From Flavobacterium sediminis (lineage in GTDB: Bacteria > Bacteroidota > Bacteroidia > Flavobacteriales > Flavobacteriaceae), in the NCBI RefSeq assembly GCF_003148385.1, contig NZ_CP029463.1, forward strand, positions 2,790,001 through 2,854,000: a DNA stretch of 64,000 bases, given 5' to 3'. Position numbers and translations under genes: made by a program. The notes below the pieces were generated by a model. It had not been told where the DNA came from, searched no databases, and worked only from the letters and a program-made list of their open reading frames with translations. Shown in pieces: positions 15,519 to 25,394 of the stretch; position 1 is the first letter of the stretch; every line of letters starts with the position of its first letter.

Positions 15519-16436
15519 TTAATTAAAAGTCGATCTGAAATCTTTGGGTGTTACCTTGGTTTTATTTTTAAATAATTTACTAAACGATTGCGGATGCTCA
15601 AAGCCTAGCTGATACGCAATCTCACTTACAGATAAGTTAGTTGTTACTAATGTTTCTTTTGCCTTTTCTATTAATTTGTTGTGAATATGCTGTTGTGTAC
15701 TTTGTCCTGTGAGTGTTCTCAACATATCACTTAAATAATTGGAAGAAACGTTCATTTTTTCTGCAAAATATTGAACTGTTGGAAGTCCTAATTCTATATG
15801 TTTATCTTTTTTAAAATAGTCATCAAGCAATTCTTCCATTTTGCTCAATAAGTCATTTCCTGCTTTTTTTCTCGTTAGAAATTGTCTGTTGTAAAAACGA
15901 TTACAATAATTCAACAATAATTCAAGATGCGAAACCATTACATCTTGACTAAACTGATCTATTGATGTCTGATATTCTTGCTCTATATTATTAAATATTC
16001 CTTCGAGCATTTTTTCTTCTTTTTCTGAAAGATGTAGGGCTTCGTTTACTGCATAAGAAAAAAAGCCGTAGTTTTTTATAACTTTTCCTAATGGATAATT
16101 TAAAATAAAGTCAGCATGAAAAACTAACCAATATCCTAAGACTTTGTATTTATCTTCGCTGCTTACTGATAAAATTTGTTTTGGTGCTGTCATTGCCAAT
16201 ACACCTTCATCAAAGTCATAGTAGTTCTGTCCGTATTTTAATTTACCACTTACATTTTTTTTCAGGGAAACGCCATAAAAATGAAGCAGAAAATGTAGTT
16301 CTTCTGTTTTTTCAGATGATTCTACATCACCCATATTAATCAAACTGATTAACGGATGAAGAGGTTTTGGCAATCCCATTAGACGATGCAATTCTGAAAT
16401 GGAGTTTATAGCGAAATGATTTACAATTTTTGCCAT
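15519..16436 (-). CDS. AraC-family transcriptional regulator
   Basis: A 305-aa regulator. The C-terminal 100 residues carry the two helix-turn-helix motifs (VQYFAEKMNVSSNYLSDMLR and SVSEIAYQLGFEHPQSFSKLFKNKTKVTPKDFR). The N-terminal 150 residues form a cupin-like ligand domain. It sits at the downstream end of a leftward cluster with a DoxX-like protein and two short-chain dehydrogenases, and upstream of a beta-barrel gene, so these are likely targets. It is similar in type to many regulators beside oxidoreductases in Bacteroidetes. Confidence 0.88.
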   Translation of the reverse strand: MAKIVNHFAINSISELHRLMGLPKPLHPLISLINMGDVESSEKTEELHFLLHFYGVSLKKNVSGKLKYGQNYYDFDEGVLAMTAPKQILSVSSEDKYKVLGYWLVFHADFILNYPLGKVIKNYGFFSYAVNEALHLSEKEEKMLEGIFNNIEQEYQTSIDQFSQDVMVSHLELLLNYCNRFYNRQFLTRKKAGNDLLSKMEELLDDYFKKDKHIELGLPTVQYFAEKMNVSSNYLSDMLRTLTGQSTQQHIHNKLIEKAKETLVTTNLSVSEIAYQLGFEHPQSFSKLFKNKTKVTPKDFRSTFN

Positions 16437-16512
16437 AGTTCAATTTTAATTATAATCAACAACGCTTTGTATGAGTTAACATTGTTGATTCTTTAGATTT
16501 CTATTTTGTGTG

Positions 16513-16881
16513 TTATTTTTTCGCAAACATCCAAGCCCAAGCTATGAACAGAAATTGAATAGGTAGTCTTACGATGCTTGCAACAAACTTCTCATTACCT
16601 GTGTTGTAGTAACCTATGCTTTCAGGAATGTGAATTGCAAATAAAAATACAATCAACATTGCAATTATGAACTTTGCTGCAATTGCCCTTGTTTTAATTG
16701 GTATTAAAAGTATCGCTAAAACAATTTCAACGATTCCGCTAAAAATTATTAAAATCTTTTTTGCTGGTAACCACGATGGCATCATTGCAAAATACTGTTC
16801 GGGTTGTATAAAGTGCATTAACCCCATGAATAGGTAAAATGCTACTAACAAATAGAGAAATATTTTTTTTCCTGTTTTCAT
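16513..16881 (-). CDS. DoxX-like small membrane protein
   Basis: A 122-aa integral membrane protein with four hydrophobic helices (about 7-25, 45-62, 68-85, 102-118) and the DoxX-type motif PEQYFAMMPSWLP near 27-39. The family is linked to membrane oxidoreductase complexes and oxidative stress. Its gene starts 6 bp after an SDR gene, indicating an operon. Cofactor and partner are unknown. Confidence 0.8.
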   Translation of the reverse strand: MKTGKKIFLYLLVAFYLFMGLMHFIQPEQYFAMMPSWLPAKKILIIFSGIVEIVLAILLIPIKTRAIAAKFIIAMLIVFLFAIHIPESIGYYNTGNEKFVASIVRLPIQFLFIAWAWMFAKK

Positions 16882-16887
16882 AATATG

Positions 16888-17703
16888 TTATTCAGCGTTT
16901 GCAGATATTTCGTTCCATTCTTTCCAAGTTTCCAATCTGTTGTTATAGGTAGGCTCTATCATTATTAGCGGTAATTTACCTAGAAATAACCTAAGTGGTG
17001 GATTAGCAGCATCTACTACTCTTAAAATAGCGTCAGCAGTTGCATTTGGGTCACCCGCTTTCAAACTACCTCTTGCAGCTAACATGGCTTCTCTAATGCC
17101 ATTGTAGGCTTCTATTGGTGCACTAAAACTTGCTGAAGCTGTAGCCCATTCTGTAGCATAAGCTGCTGGTTCTATAAGTGTAGTTTTAATACCAAATTGA
17201 GCAACTTCTTGATTCATTGATTCGCAAATACCTTCTACTGCCCACTTAGATGCATGGTAAATACTCAAACTTGGGAAAGCCATTATACCTCCAATACTAG
17301 ATACTTGTAAAATATGACCGTTTTTTTGATTTCTCATGATGGGTAAAACAGCTTGAATCATCCATAGTGAGCCAAACAAATTGGTTTCAATTTGTTGTCT
17401 AGCCTCACTCTCAGATATTTCTTCAACATAGCCAAAATGGCCAAATCCCGCATTGTTAACAAGTATATCAATTTTTCCAAAATAGTTAATCGCTTCGTTA
17501 ACAGCTGAAAAACACGCTTCTCTATTATTTACATCCAAAGTAACTAGCAGTACTTCGTCACCATACTGTTGTTTTAATGAAGCTAAAGAGTCAATGTTTC
17601 TTGCTGTAGCAGCTACTTTATCACCACGTTTTAAAGCAGCTTCAGCCCAAACCTTACCAAAACCTTTTGAACATCCTGTAATAAACCAAATTTTTGTTTT
17701 CAT
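16888..17703 (-). CDS. Short-chain dehydrogenase/reductase
   Basis: A 271-aa classical SDR. TGCSKGFG (about 9-16) binds NAD(P), NNAG is present near 84-87, and the YHASK active site (YxxxK) lies near 154-158 with an upstream catalytic serine (SSIGG). The substrate cannot be read from the sequence. The gene lies between a second SDR (17 bp gap) and a DoxX-like gene (6 bp gap), an oxidoreductase operon adjoining an AraC regulator. Confidence 0.9.
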   Translation of the reverse strand: MKTKIWFITGCSKGFGKVWAEAALKRGDKVAATARNIDSLASLKQQYGDEVLLVTLDVNNREACFSAVNEAINYFGKIDILVNNAGFGHFGYVEEISESEARQQIETNLFGSLWMIQAVLPIMRNQKNGHILQVSSIGGIMAFPSLSIYHASKWAVEGICESMNQEVAQFGIKTTLIEPAAYATEWATASASFSAPIEAYNGIREAMLAARGSLKAGDPNATADAILRVVDAANPPLRLFLGKLPLIMIEPTYNNRLETWKEWNEISANAE

Positions 17704-17720
17704 TTTTATATAAGAGTAAA

Positions 17721-18644
17721 TTAAAACTGATAATTATGATTTGTTAATTTTTCGGACACTTCCCATAGTTTTCTAGCCAAATCTTTGTCATAAGATTTAT
17801 CACTTGATTTTACTAGCTCAGGATATCCTTTCATTTCCATTGTTTTAGTTGGACCGAAATACTCACCACCCTTCAGATTTTCTTCTGTTGCAGCTCGTAG
17901 AATAGGTAGTACTCCGATTTTAACATTTTGGGCAAGAATGTTATTCAAAATAACCGACATTAAAAATCCTGAATTTGCTTGCAGGTTTGTTTTTGTATAG
18001 CCGGGATGAGCCGCAGTTACAATCGTTTTGAAATTGTTGGCTTTCAAACGTCTGTCTAATTCATAAGCAAATAGTAAATTAGCTAATTTGCTTTGAGCAT
18101 ACGCTTGGTCTCTATTATATGATTTTTCGAAGTTCAAGTCATCAAAATGAATATCAGGCTTCATACTTTCCGTTTTATGAACGATGCTGCTTTGGACCGA
18201 AATTCTTGAATTAGGTGTGTATTTAAGTATATCCAATAACAAGCCGGTGAGTAAGAAATGTCCTAAATGATTAGTGCCAAATTGAACTTCAAAATTCTGT
18301 TTTGTCACTTCTCTTTTGGGTGGATTCATAACACCGGCATTATTTACCAAAACATCAAGTTTTGAATATTTGGAATGAAATTCATCTGAAAATTCTCGGA
18401 TTGAATTAAAGTCAGCCAAGTCCAATTGCATTAAATGTAACTTCGCACTTGGGTTTTCTTTTTTAATTGCTTCTAGAGCTTCATTGCCTTTCTGCAAGTT
18501 TCTCGCAGTCATAATGATGTGAGCCTCTTTTTTACTCAATACTTTTGTTGCTTCAAAACCAAGTCCACTGTTTGCTCCAGTAATTAAAATAGTTTTCCCA
18601 TTTTGAGGGGGAATGTTTTCTGCTGTCCAATTTACATTTTTCAT
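17721..18644 (-). CDS. Short-chain dehydrogenase, retinol-dehydrogenase-like group
   Basis: A 307-aa SDR of the extended-length type often labelled retinol dehydrogenase-like. It has TGANSGLG (about 22-29), NNAG (near 102) and the catalytic YAQSK (near 182-186) after a conserved serine. It is the first gene of the SDR/SDR/DoxX run. The upstream 270-bp gap contains a terminator for the RND operon but no clear promoter that I can identify. Confidence 0.88.
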   Translation of the reverse strand: MKNVNWTAENIPPQNGKTILITGANSGLGFEATKVLSKKEAHIIMTARNLQKGNEALEAIKKENPSAKLHLMQLDLADFNSIREFSDEFHSKYSKLDVLVNNAGVMNPPKREVTKQNFEVQFGTNHLGHFLLTGLLLDILKYTPNSRISVQSSIVHKTESMKPDIHFDDLNFEKSYNRDQAYAQSKLANLLFAYELDRRLKANNFKTIVTAAHPGYTKTNLQANSGFLMSVILNNILAQNVKIGVLPILRAATEENLKGGEYFGPTKTMEMKGYPELVKSSDKSYDKDLARKLWEVSEKLTNHNYQF

Positions 18645-18861
18645 ATTATTAAATACTTTATAATTATGGTGTAAAGTTGAATTATTTTCAAATTTTATTT
18701 TTAGCTAAATCAAGGAATATTGTATTCAAATCACTTGAATTTATTTTAATTTGAATCAATGATGAAGTTTAATCGTTCTAAACAAAAAAATAAAATTTTG
18801 TTAATATTCAAATTAAAAGATGAAGTTAGCTGTTAGCTGTTAATTACATCATAACAAATTT

Positions 18862-18900
18862 AAACTAACGAGCAATATTGAAAATACTTCTCGTTAGTTT
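18862..18900 (-). terminator. Terminator of the RND efflux operon
   Basis: A perfect 11-bp stem (AAACTAACGAG 18862-18872 / CTCGTTAGTTT 18890-18900) lies 17 bp past the RND permease stop. The following minus-strand tract is only moderately T-rich. Confidence 0.6.
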
Positions 18901-18916
18901 ATTATTTAAAGTATTA

Positions 18917-21900
18917 TTACATATGTTTCGGGGTAAAACCATCCTCACTTAATTCTTTGTGAACATAATCAGCTTTCATTAATGAGTCATAATCTACTTT
19001 AACATCTCTTCCAAGTTTAACTCTAATGCTGTCAACAATAGCGTAAACTACAGGAACAACAATTAATGTTAAGAATAAAGAGGAAATCAAACCACCAATA
19101 ATTACCCACGCTAAACCATTATTCATTTCGGCAGCAGCACCTTTAGCAAGCGCAATAGGCACCATTCCAATTACCATGGCAATAGTTGTCATTAAGATTG
19201 GACGTAAACGTGCATGGTTTGCTTGTACTAAAGCTTTGAAAGTTGTTTCTCCAGCTTCTTTTCTGTGGTTAGCAAAGTCAACCAATAAAATTGCGTTTTT
19301 CGTTACTAATCCAATTAACATAATAATACCTAAAATGGTGAAAATATTAAGTGAATTATTAGTTAATGCCAAAGCAAATAACGCTCCAATAAATGATAAT
19401 GGAATAGAAAACAATACTACAAAAGGTGTTACAAAGTCATCATATAAGGCAACCATTACTAAGTAAACTAAAATAATAGCAGCAAGTAACGCAATTCCTA
19501 AAGTACCAAAACCTTCAGTTTGATTTTCCATATCTCCACCCCAAACATAATTAACTCCTGTTGGACGTTCCATTTTTGAGAATACTGTTTCCCATTCGGT
19601 TGCAATAGTACCAGATGGTTTACCTACAGATTGTGCTTCAATAGTAACCGAAGTACTTTTGTCTCTTCTTTCTAACATACTTGGACCTGAACTTTCAATA
19701 ACCTCTGCAAATTGAGATAATTTGATTTGTTGTCCCATGTTGTTAACAAAAATTAGATTGTTTACATCATTAATATTAGAACGATCATATTCATTGAATC
19801 TGATGTTGATATCATATTCATATTCCCCGGCTCTAAATTTTCCATCAGTATTTCCGTTGAAAGCGGTTTGCATAGTTAGACCAACTGTTTGAAGGTTTAA
19901 TCCTAATGCTGCCATTTTATCACGGTCAACTTGAACTTTAATTTCAGGATTTCCAGCTTCTGAAGTCAATTTTACTTCCGATGCTCCAGGAACTTTTTTC
20001 AATTCAGCAGCTGCTTTTTGAGCAAATAACATTACATCATCAAAATTTGGCCCCGTAACCGTTAAGGCAATTGGTGCTTTATCTGCGCCCAATAATCCTA
20101 CAGGAACAGTTTTTACTTTTGCTCCTACCAATTCTTTTTCTAACTGACGTTTGATTTTAGCCGCATATATAAACGAGTTGTCATCACGTTTTGCTTTTTC
20201 AACCAAAGAAATCAAAATTTCAGCTTTGTAAGCAGTAGATTGCGTAGCTCCCATACCATCACTAGTTTGACCTACTGTGGTAATCATATCAACGATGTTT
20301 TTATCTTTTTTTAGATAAGCTTCCGCTTTTTGAGTCATAAAATTGGTTTGCTCAACAGAAACATCTTTTGGCATTTCAATTTGAACTAAGAATTCACCTT
20401 TATCGGTTTTAGAGAAGAACTCACCACCAATAAATCCACCTCCTAATAATCCGAAAATTGAACCAAAGAAAATAACAGTAACGATTGCTAACGTTGTTTT
20501 TTTGTAATTTAAAGACCAAGTTAAAATGTCTGTTACTTTGTGAGTGAATTTATCTAGGTAGTTTTCAAAGCCTAGAATAATTTTCCCAAAAAACGATTCT
20601 TTATTTAAATGTTCTAATTTTCCGTAACGTGAGAATAACCAAGGCACAATAGTAAAGGAAGCCAATAACGACAATAATGTAGCAATAATTACTGTAACAC
20701 AAAATTGCGTAATGATGTTAGAAACTAATCCGGTACTCATGGCAATTGGTAAGAATACCACCACGATAACTAAAGTAATTGCTGTAACAGTGAATCCAAT
20801 TTCAGCCGCACCATCGTAAGCAGCGCGAACTTTATTTTTACCCATTTCCATGTGACGGTGAATGTTCTCTAATACTACAATCGCGTCGTCTACTAAGATT
20901 CCCACTACTAACGATAGACCAAGTAAACTCATTAAGTTTAGCGTGTATCCCATTAATGAAATTCCAATAAAAGTAGCAATCAACGAAGCTGGAATCGATA
21001 CCATTACGATAGCAGCATTACGTAAACTGTGTAAGAAGAATAACATTACAAATGCAACTAAAAAGATAGCAAGAAATAAATCGTGCATTACATTATCAGC
21101 AGCAGTTAAGGTAAATTCACTACTATCGTTTGCAACTTTTAATTTTAAGTTTGATTTTGCATAATCTTGTTCAATTTTAGCAATTGCTTCTTTTACTTTT
21201 TTACTAACTTCAACGGCATTTGCATCTGATTGTTTAATAACTTGTAAAAGAATTGATCCTTTCTCGTTAATTCTTGAAATTTTAGTTACGTCTTTTTGCG
21301 CATCTTGAACATCGGCCACATCACCCAAACGTACTTGAACGCCATTGTTTGAAGCAACAACTAAATTTCGTAACTCTTCAACTGATTTATATTTTCCAGA
21401 TAAACGAATGGTTGTACTGTTTTCTCTAGTTTTAATATTACCTGTAGGGAAATCTAAGTTTGAAGATAAAACAGCTTGTTGCACCTGAGGAACTGATAAT
21501 TCAAATCCTTGTAATTTAGTTGCATCTAAGCTTACTTTAATTTCTCTTTCTTCACCACCTACTAAGTTAACTTGTGCCACACCTGGAACACGAGAAACAA
21601 TAGGTTGAATTTTTTTATCTAACAAGTCGTAAAAAGCAATTTCATCCATACTTGCTGTTGCTCCAATAGTCATAATTGGTAAATCACTCAAAGAGAATTT
21701 ACTTAATGAAGGTGGATCAACATCTTCAGGTAAGTCTTTTAAAACTGCATTGATTTTGCGTTGAGCATCATTTAAAGAATAATCGGCATCGGCATCCGCA
21801 GTTAGCGTAATCATTACTACCGATAAACTTTCGTATGACTTTGATTCTAATTTTTTGATGTTCTCCATGGTAGAAACCGCATCCTCAATTTTCTTGGTTA

Positions 21901-22087
21901 CGGTATTTTCTACTTCACTTGGAGAAGCTCCAGGATAAACAGTTGAAACGGTAACTACGTTAATCTCAAATTTTGGAATTAACTCATAACTCAACTGTTT
22001 ATAACTATATAGTCCACCTAATAATAGTATCGTAAAAAGTACGATAACCATAGAAGGTCTTTTAATTGATATATCTACAATTTTCAT
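18917..22087 (-). CDS. RND efflux pump permease (HAE-1/AcrB-like)
   Basis: A 1056-aa inner-membrane proton-driven transporter. The N-terminal helix with KRPSMVIVLFTILLLGG and the YPGASPSEVENTVT segment are RND hallmarks. Large periplasmic loops and the central LGLSLVVGILVDDAIVVLENI helix (TM4 with paired aspartates) are present. It forms a tripartite pump with the adaptor (28 bp upstream) and TolC-like gene of the same operon. It exports drugs, dyes or envelope-toxic compounds; specificity is unknown. Confidence 0.95.
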   Translation of the reverse strand: MKIVDISIKRPSMVIVLFTILLLGGLYSYKQLSYELIPKFEINVVTVSTVYPGASPSEVENTVTKKIEDAVSTMENIKKLESKSYESLSVVMITLTADADADYSLNDAQRKINAVLKDLPEDVDPPSLSKFSLSDLPIMTIGATASMDEIAFYDLLDKKIQPIVSRVPGVAQVNLVGGEEREIKVSLDATKLQGFELSVPQVQQAVLSSNLDFPTGNIKTRENSTTIRLSGKYKSVEELRNLVVASNNGVQVRLGDVADVQDAQKDVTKISRINEKGSILLQVIKQSDANAVEVSKKVKEAIAKIEQDYAKSNLKLKVANDSSEFTLTAADNVMHDLFLAIFLVAFVMLFFLHSLRNAAIVMVSIPASLIATFIGISLMGYTLNLMSLLGLSLVVGILVDDAIVVLENIHRHMEMGKNKVRAAYDGAAEIGFTVTAITLVIVVVFLPIAMSTGLVSNIITQFCVTVIIATLLSLLASFTIVPWLFSRYGKLEHLNKESFFGKIILGFENYLDKFTHKVTDILTWSLNYKKTTLAIVTVIFFGSIFGLLGGGFIGGEFFSKTDKGEFLVQIEMPKDVSVEQTNFMTQKAEAYLKKDKNIVDMITTVGQTSDGMGATQSTAYKAEILISLVEKAKRDDNSFIYAAKIKRQLEKELVGAKVKTVPVGLLGADKAPIALTVTGPNFDDVMLFAQKAAAELKKVPGASEVKLTSEAGNPEIKVQVDRDKMAALGLNLQTVGLTMQTAFNGNTDGKFRAGEYEYDINIRFNEYDRSNINDVNNLIFVNNMGQQIKLSQFAEVIESSGPSMLERRDKSTSVTIEAQSVGKPSGTIATEWETVFSKMERPTGVNYVWGGDMENQTEGFGTLGIALLAAIILVYLVMVALYDDFVTPFVVLFSIPLSFIGALFALALTNNSLNIFTILGIIMLIGLVTKNAILLVDFANHRKEAGETTFKALVQANHARLRPILMTTIAMVIGMVPIALAKGAAAEMNNGLAWVIIGGLISSLFLTLIVVPVVYAIVDSIRVKLGRDVKVDYDSLMKADYVHKELSEDGFTPKHM

Positions 22088-22115
22088 ATAATCGGTTTTA
22101 AGTAAGCGTCTTTAA

Positions 22116-23183
22116 TTATTTTACAATAGAAACTTTAGTGCTATCACTTAAGTTAATTTGACCGCTAGTTACTACTACGTCTCCATTGTTTAAGCCACTC
22201 AGAATTTCAACTTTGTCGCCAAACACTCTTCCTGCCACAACTTTTTTCATTACTGCGATGTCTTTTTCCACCACATACACTTGGTTGCTACTTACACTTC
22301 CTACAAAAGCACTTCTTGGAATTGTCATTAATTCAGGCTGTTTTCCTTCTGGCGCACCAAAAACTACAGAACCATACATTCCTGCTTTGATTTCATTATT
22401 AGGATTGTTTGTTATAGCCACTTCAATAGGGAAGTTTAAAGATGTGTCAGCTTTTGGAGCAATAAAAGTTACTTTTCCAGTGTATTCTTTATCAGGAAAA
22501 ACACTTGCTTTTACTTTTACAACTGAACCAATTTTTAATTGTGCTACTTGACGCTCACTTACATTTACTTTCAGTTTTAACGAGTTTGTATTCACAATTT
22601 CGAACATTTTTGTTGGAGGCATTGCGCTTAAAATAGTTCCAACTTCAATGAATTTTTTATTGATAATTCCTCCGAAAGGCGCTTTTACTCTTGTATCACC
22701 CACATTAATATTAGCTTGAGTCAATCTAGATTTAGCGTTAATCATGTTGATTCTAGCTTGGTCTAATTGTTGTTTTGTAACACCTCCAGTTTTGTAAGCA
22801 CTTTCGAATCGATTGAAATCGTTAAGAGCATTTTGATAATTAGCATTAGCTGTTTCTGCTTCAATATTTACAACATCACCTCTAATAATAGCAATAGTTT
22901 GTCCTTTTGCTACTCTATCACCTTCTTTTACTAAAATCGAAATTACTTTTCCTGAACGCTCTGCTGCCATTTCCAATTCTTGATCAGGAGAGAAGTTTCC
23001 GTTAGCAACAAAGTTATCTTCAACTGGGTTTGTTGCTACTGTAGCTACACGAACCGCAACACTACTATTTTCTTGAGCTACAATTGCAGTGTCGGCTTCA
23101 TTTTGTTTTTTATTATTTATAAGAGTTACAACAGCAGCTCCTGCTAATCCTACACCTAAAACGATATAAATTATTTTTTTCAT
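22116..23183 (-). CDS. RND efflux periplasmic adaptor (membrane fusion protein)
   Basis: A 355-aa adaptor with an N-terminal membrane anchor/signal (about 4-22). The lipoyl-like half-motifs are GKVISILVKEGDRVAKGQTIAII and VKAPFGGIINKKFIEVG, with a helical hairpin between them and beta-barrel and membrane-proximal domains after. It links the permease to the outer-membrane channel. Gaps of 4 and 28 bp to its neighbours indicate one transcript. Confidence 0.94.
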   Translation of the reverse strand: MKKIIYIVLGVGLAGAAVVTLINNKKQNEADTAIVAQENSSVAVRVATVATNPVEDNFVANGNFSPDQELEMAAERSGKVISILVKEGDRVAKGQTIAIIRGDVVNIEAETANANYQNALNDFNRFESAYKTGGVTKQQLDQARINMINAKSRLTQANINVGDTRVKAPFGGIINKKFIEVGTILSAMPPTKMFEIVNTNSLKLKVNVSERQVAQLKIGSVVKVKASVFPDKEYTGKVTFIAPKADTSLNFPIEVAITNNPNNEIKAGMYGSVVFGAPEGKQPELMTIPRSAFVGSVSSNQVYVVEKDIAVMKKVVAGRVFGDKVEILSGLNNGDVVVTSGQINLSDSTKVSIVK

Positions 23184-23187
23184 TTGA

Positions 23188-24528
23188 TTATTGGTTTAAT
23201 AAGTTTTTTAGTTCTCCTTTTGATTTTATGAATTGAATTTCTGCTAATTTGTATTCTAAAATAGCACTAGTATAATTGTTTTGTGCTTCAACTAATGCGT
23301 TTTCAGCATCTAATAAATCGGTTAATGCAGCTAATCCTTGTGTGTAATTGTTGTTGGTATTATCAAAAACTTCTTGAGCAAGTTGCGCGTTTTCTTTTTG
23401 ATTGTTGATGGTAATCAAACTGTTTTCAAGTTGTTTTTTTGCATTGTCAAATGCTAAATCCAAAGCTAATTTTGTGTCATCAAGATCTACTTTTATCGAA
23501 CTTAATGCATTGTTTGCTTGTCTTACTTTTGCTCTTGTTCCAAATCCTGTAAATAATGGAACTCTTAAACTTAATCCTATAGAAGAAAAGTCTGACCAAT
23601 AAACGCCATCAGCTGGTTTTGCAAATAATGGCATTTCTGGACCTTGACCAATATAGTTGTAATTTCCAGTTAATGAAAGTGTTGGATAATATGCCGCTTG
23701 AACCGCCTTTTTTTGGTACGTTAATAATTGTTCTTGTTTTTTAAGTAACAAATATTCGGTTCTTCCAGTAACATCAGCTGTTGATGATAAGTCTTGTGGT
23801 GTAACTTCAAAAGCGGTGTTAGGAATGATGATTTTGTTTTCCATCGGCATTCCCATATAAAATTTCAACGCATTTTCTTGAAGCAAAATCACATTTAAAA
23901 TTTGCTGACGTAATGAATTGATATTGTTTACACGAACCGTAATTCTATCGTAATCAATTTTTTTAGCTAAACCATTTTCAAATTGCCCTTTGATGATGTC
24001 TTTTACTTTGTTTGTGTTTTTCAAATTGTTATCAACTACAATAAGTTTTTGTTGTTGCACATATACTTGATAATAGGCATTTGCAACACGTTCGATAACT
24101 TGTTCTTCTGTTAATTGAGCGTTTATTTGGTAAAATTCTCTTGTAGATTTAGCTGCTTTTAAACCTGTAAAAACCGATTGGTCAAATAATGCTTGATTTA
24201 AAGAAACACCAGCCACAGAATTCCATTTTTGTCCAAGTGGTGCTAGAATTGTTGTTCCTGGAGCTCCAAAGAAATCGCCTGGTAAAGCGTTTAGTTGAAG
24301 AATAGGATTGTATGTCATGCTTCCATTAGCCGAAATTTGCGGTAAAGCTCTCGAACGAACTTCTTGAATTTTATACTCGCTATTTTCTACTTCTAGTTTT
24401 GCTTTCTTAGCTTCTGCTTTGTTTTCAAGCGCAAAAGTTATAGCATCTTTTAATGTTAGTGGTGCCACTTCTTGAGCACTTACTGACAGTGTAAAAGTTA
24501 ATAAGGTTATAAGGATTGTATTCTTCAT
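23188..24528 (-). CDS. TolC-family outer-membrane efflux protein
   Basis: A 446-aa outer-membrane channel with a signal peptide (TILITLLTFTLSVSA). It has two repeated coiled-coil halves typical of the OEP fold, for example ALENKAEAKKAKLEVENSEYKIQEV in the first and LADLLDAENALVEAQNNYTSAILEYKLAE-type helices in the second. It completes the tripartite pump with the adaptor 4 bp downstream and follows the TetR gene with a 3-bp gap. Confidence 0.94.
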   Translation of the reverse strand: MKNTILITLLTFTLSVSAQEVAPLTLKDAITFALENKAEAKKAKLEVENSEYKIQEVRSRALPQISANGSMTYNPILQLNALPGDFFGAPGTTILAPLGQKWNSVAGVSLNQALFDQSVFTGLKAAKSTREFYQINAQLTEEQVIERVANAYYQVYVQQQKLIVVDNNLKNTNKVKDIIKGQFENGLAKKIDYDRITVRVNNINSLRQQILNVILLQENALKFYMGMPMENKIIIPNTAFEVTPQDLSSTADVTGRTEYLLLKKQEQLLTYQKKAVQAAYYPTLSLTGNYNYIGQGPEMPLFAKPADGVYWSDFSSIGLSLRVPLFTGFGTRAKVRQANNALSSIKVDLDDTKLALDLAFDNAKKQLENSLITINNQKENAQLAQEVFDNTNNNYTQGLAALTDLLDAENALVEAQNNYTSAILEYKLAEIQFIKSKGELKNLLNQ

Positions 24529-24531
24529 TGT

Positions 24532-25128
24532 TTATATAATTGGGTTTTTAAGGTGTTTTTCTAATTCGATAATTCCAGCTAATGTTGCTAGTGCTCTAAT
24601 ATGATATTCAAGAGCTTTTTGTCCCAGTATATGTGAGTCTTTTTCTAATAATGAGTTTTCGTTAATATCAAAAATTAAAATTTGATAAAATTTCACATAT
24701 TCATCAATATCAACTTCTGCTCTGTATAATCCTTCCTTGATTCCTTTAATGATGTTTTTTCGGAAACAATTTGATAAAATATCAATTTGTACAATGTTTA
24801 CTTTTTCATAGATATCAGGATAATGTTTTTTAAGCTGATAAAGTGGTGATGTATCCGCACCTTTAAACATCTCTCTGAACATTCTTTTCATTTCAAAGTT
24901 ATCTTCTATAGCATTTAAATTTTGTGCTTCAATTTTAGCTATGATTTCTTGCACTTCTCCATGTGCTAACTCTATACTACAATCAATCAAAATATCTTTA
25001 TTGCTAAAATATTTATAGATAGTTTTTTTAGATATTCCAATTTCACTTGCAATATCATCCATTGTCACACTTTTGAAGCCTAACTTCAAAAACATCGTTT
25101 TTGCTTTACTTATAATTTGTTCTTTCAT
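24532..25128 (-). CDS. TetR-family repressor of the RND operon
   Basis: A regulator of about 198 aa. I place the start at MKEQIISKAKTMFLKLG (25126-25128). A frame 57 nt longer runs into the promoter, so that start is unlikely. The N-terminal HTH is FKSVTMDDIASEIGISKKTIYKYFSNK; the C-terminal part is a ligand-binding helical domain. It is the first gene of the TetR/TolC/adaptor/permease operon. Its promoter has a GGAAACT inverted repeat between the promoter boxes, which supports autorepression of the whole pump. Confidence 0.92.
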   Translation of the reverse strand: MKEQIISKAKTMFLKLGFKSVTMDDIASEIGISKKTIYKYFSNKDILIDCSIELAHGEVQEIIAKIEAQNLNAIEDNFEMKRMFREMFKGADTSPLYQLKKHYPDIYEKVNIVQIDILSNCFRKNIIKGIKEGLYRAEVDIDEYVKFYQILIFDINENSLLEKDSHILGQKALEYHIRALATLAGIIELEKHLKNPII

Positions 25129-25144
25129 ATAAATTATTTTTTTG

Positions 25145-25183
25145 CAAATATAGTAAGGAAACTTATAAACCAAAATAGTTTCC
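25145..25183 (-). promoter_or_regulatory. Promoter with TetR operator for the RND operon
   Basis: On the minus strand TTTG (25171-25174), 18 bp, TATATTTG (25145-25152) matches the flavobacterial consensus exactly. The inverted repeat GGAAACT (25157-25163) / AGTTTCC (25177-25183) lies across the spacer and the TTTG box, where a bound TetR protein would block polymerase. Confidence 0.7.
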
Positions 25184-25394
25184 AAGTTTTTTTAAAAAAA
25201 TTAACATTGAAAGATTTAAAAATGAAAGATTTAATTAAGTATCAAGGTTTATTTTAAAGTAAAGTATAAGCTATACTTTGATAAATCATTTAGAATTTGA
25301 AAACAGATTGGCTAATAGGTAATTTAAAATTATAATATGCTTATTAAAATTTCAAATACTGTAAATATTATAAAAAGAAAATGATCATAATACT

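Noticed and set aside
18645..18916. Small gene in the gap before the RND operon end
   Set aside because: No credible open frame; the gap contains only a terminator-like hairpin and AT-rich sequence.
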